A stretch of 5,664 nt of DNA. It comes from Acidimicrobiaceae bacterium (GTDB taxonomy: Bacteria > Actinomycetota > Acidimicrobiia > Acidimicrobiales > MedAcidi-G1). Both the position numbers and the translations under genes were made by a program. Shown here piece after piece: positions 5,458 through 5,664 of the stretch (within the stretch, counting starts at the first letter, position 1; each line of letters starts with the position of its first letter). The notes under the pieces are model-generated. The model was not told the origin of the DNA. It was given only the letters and a program-made list of their open reading frames with translations, and searched no databases. Where the stretch lies: positions 25,001-30,664 of the forward strand of contig PACE01000015.1 of the NCBI GenBank assembly GCA_002699725.1, read 5' to 3'.

Positions 5458-5664
5458 GTGGCACGCGACGAGCTGCTGTCCCCGGAGGCCGAACCGGAGG
5501 AGGTCGAGGCCGAGGTCGGGCTCCGACCGCGACGCCTCGACGAGTTCGTCGGCCAGGAGGAGCTCAAGGGCCACCTCCGGGTGATGCTCGAGGCTGCCCG
5601 CCAGCGGGGCCAGGCGGCCGACCACTTCCTCTTCGGCGGCCCACCCGGCCTCGGCAAGACCACG
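5458..5664 (+). CDS. ruvB: Holliday junction branch migration helicase RuvB, N-terminal part (runs off the window)
   Basis: RuvB is the AAA+ ATPase ring that pumps DNA through the RuvA-bound junction. Only the first 69 codons are in the window; full-length RuvB is about 330-350 residues. After an acidic N-terminal tail (about residues 9-19, rich in Glu), the conserved block [19 protein letters not shown] (22-40) marks the start of the AAA+ domain. This is followed by EAARQRG and [15 protein letters not shown] (55-69), with the Walker A motif GPPGLGKT. The sequence stops right after it. The GTG at 5458 gives a typical N-terminus and lies four bases after the ruvA stop, behind GAGGG, so ruvB is the third cistron of a ruvCAB operon. 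The truncation is caused by the window edge, not by a mutation. Confidence 0.96.
   Translation, partial: MARDELLSPEAEPEEVEAEVGLRPRRLDEFVGQEELKGHLRVMLEAARQRGQAADHFLFGGPPGLGKTT

Noticed and set aside
1..5664. Mobile element, CRISPR array, tRNA, riboswitch or novel defence system
   Set aside because: No transposase, integrase, spaced direct repeats, cloverleaf or extended leader was seen. The genes are close-packed and conserved, and none of the gaps exceeds 56 bases.

Overview
This is a high-GC window in which every real gene lies on the + strand. It holds seven complete or partial housekeeping genes plus one partial membrane-protein gene at the left edge. The gene order pdxS-pdxT-yebC-ruvC-ruvA-ruvB is the typical actinobacterial arrangement; from memory, Mycobacterium tuberculosis has the same backbone with extra genes inserted. 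Strong G/C bias at third codon positions, frequent GTG starts, and two TAGAnT boxes seven bases before an ATG (leaderless-type promoters) fit Actinomycetota. I lean towards Acidimicrobiia or a relative, but cannot prove the class from this window.

Layout. Positions 3-692 hold the C-terminal part of a membrane protein that looks like an M48 (HtpX-type) peptidase but has lost the zinc-binding HExxH motif. Its stop overlaps by one base the GTG start of a secreted lipoprotein with a long Ser/Thr/Gly linker and a DUF3048 (YerB-like) domain (692-1987). After a 52-base gap with a probable leaderless promoter comes pdxS (2040-2930), then pdxT (2938-3528), which together form PLP synthase. yebC (3551-4300) follows with a clear Shine-Dalgarno sequence. 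A 56-base gap carries a second leaderless-type promoter, and a near-consensus LexA (SOS) operator overlaps the start codon of ruvC (4357-4863). ruvA (4860-5453) overlaps ruvC by four bases. ruvB starts at 5458 and runs off the right edge just after its Walker A motif.

Functionally there are three blocks: an envelope pair (degenerate M48 protein plus lipoprotein), a vitamin B6 synthesis and YebC block, and the RuvCAB Holliday-junction resolution operon, probably under SOS control. No mobile element, CRISPR array, tRNA or rRNA is visible. No stretch over 300 bases lacks a gene; the longest gap is 56 bases.

I do not see a previously undescribed multi-gene system here. The points most worth a second look are the SOS-box/start-codon overlap at ruvC, the matched pair of leaderless promoters, and the apparently inactive M48 homologue coupled to the DUF3048 lipoprotein.
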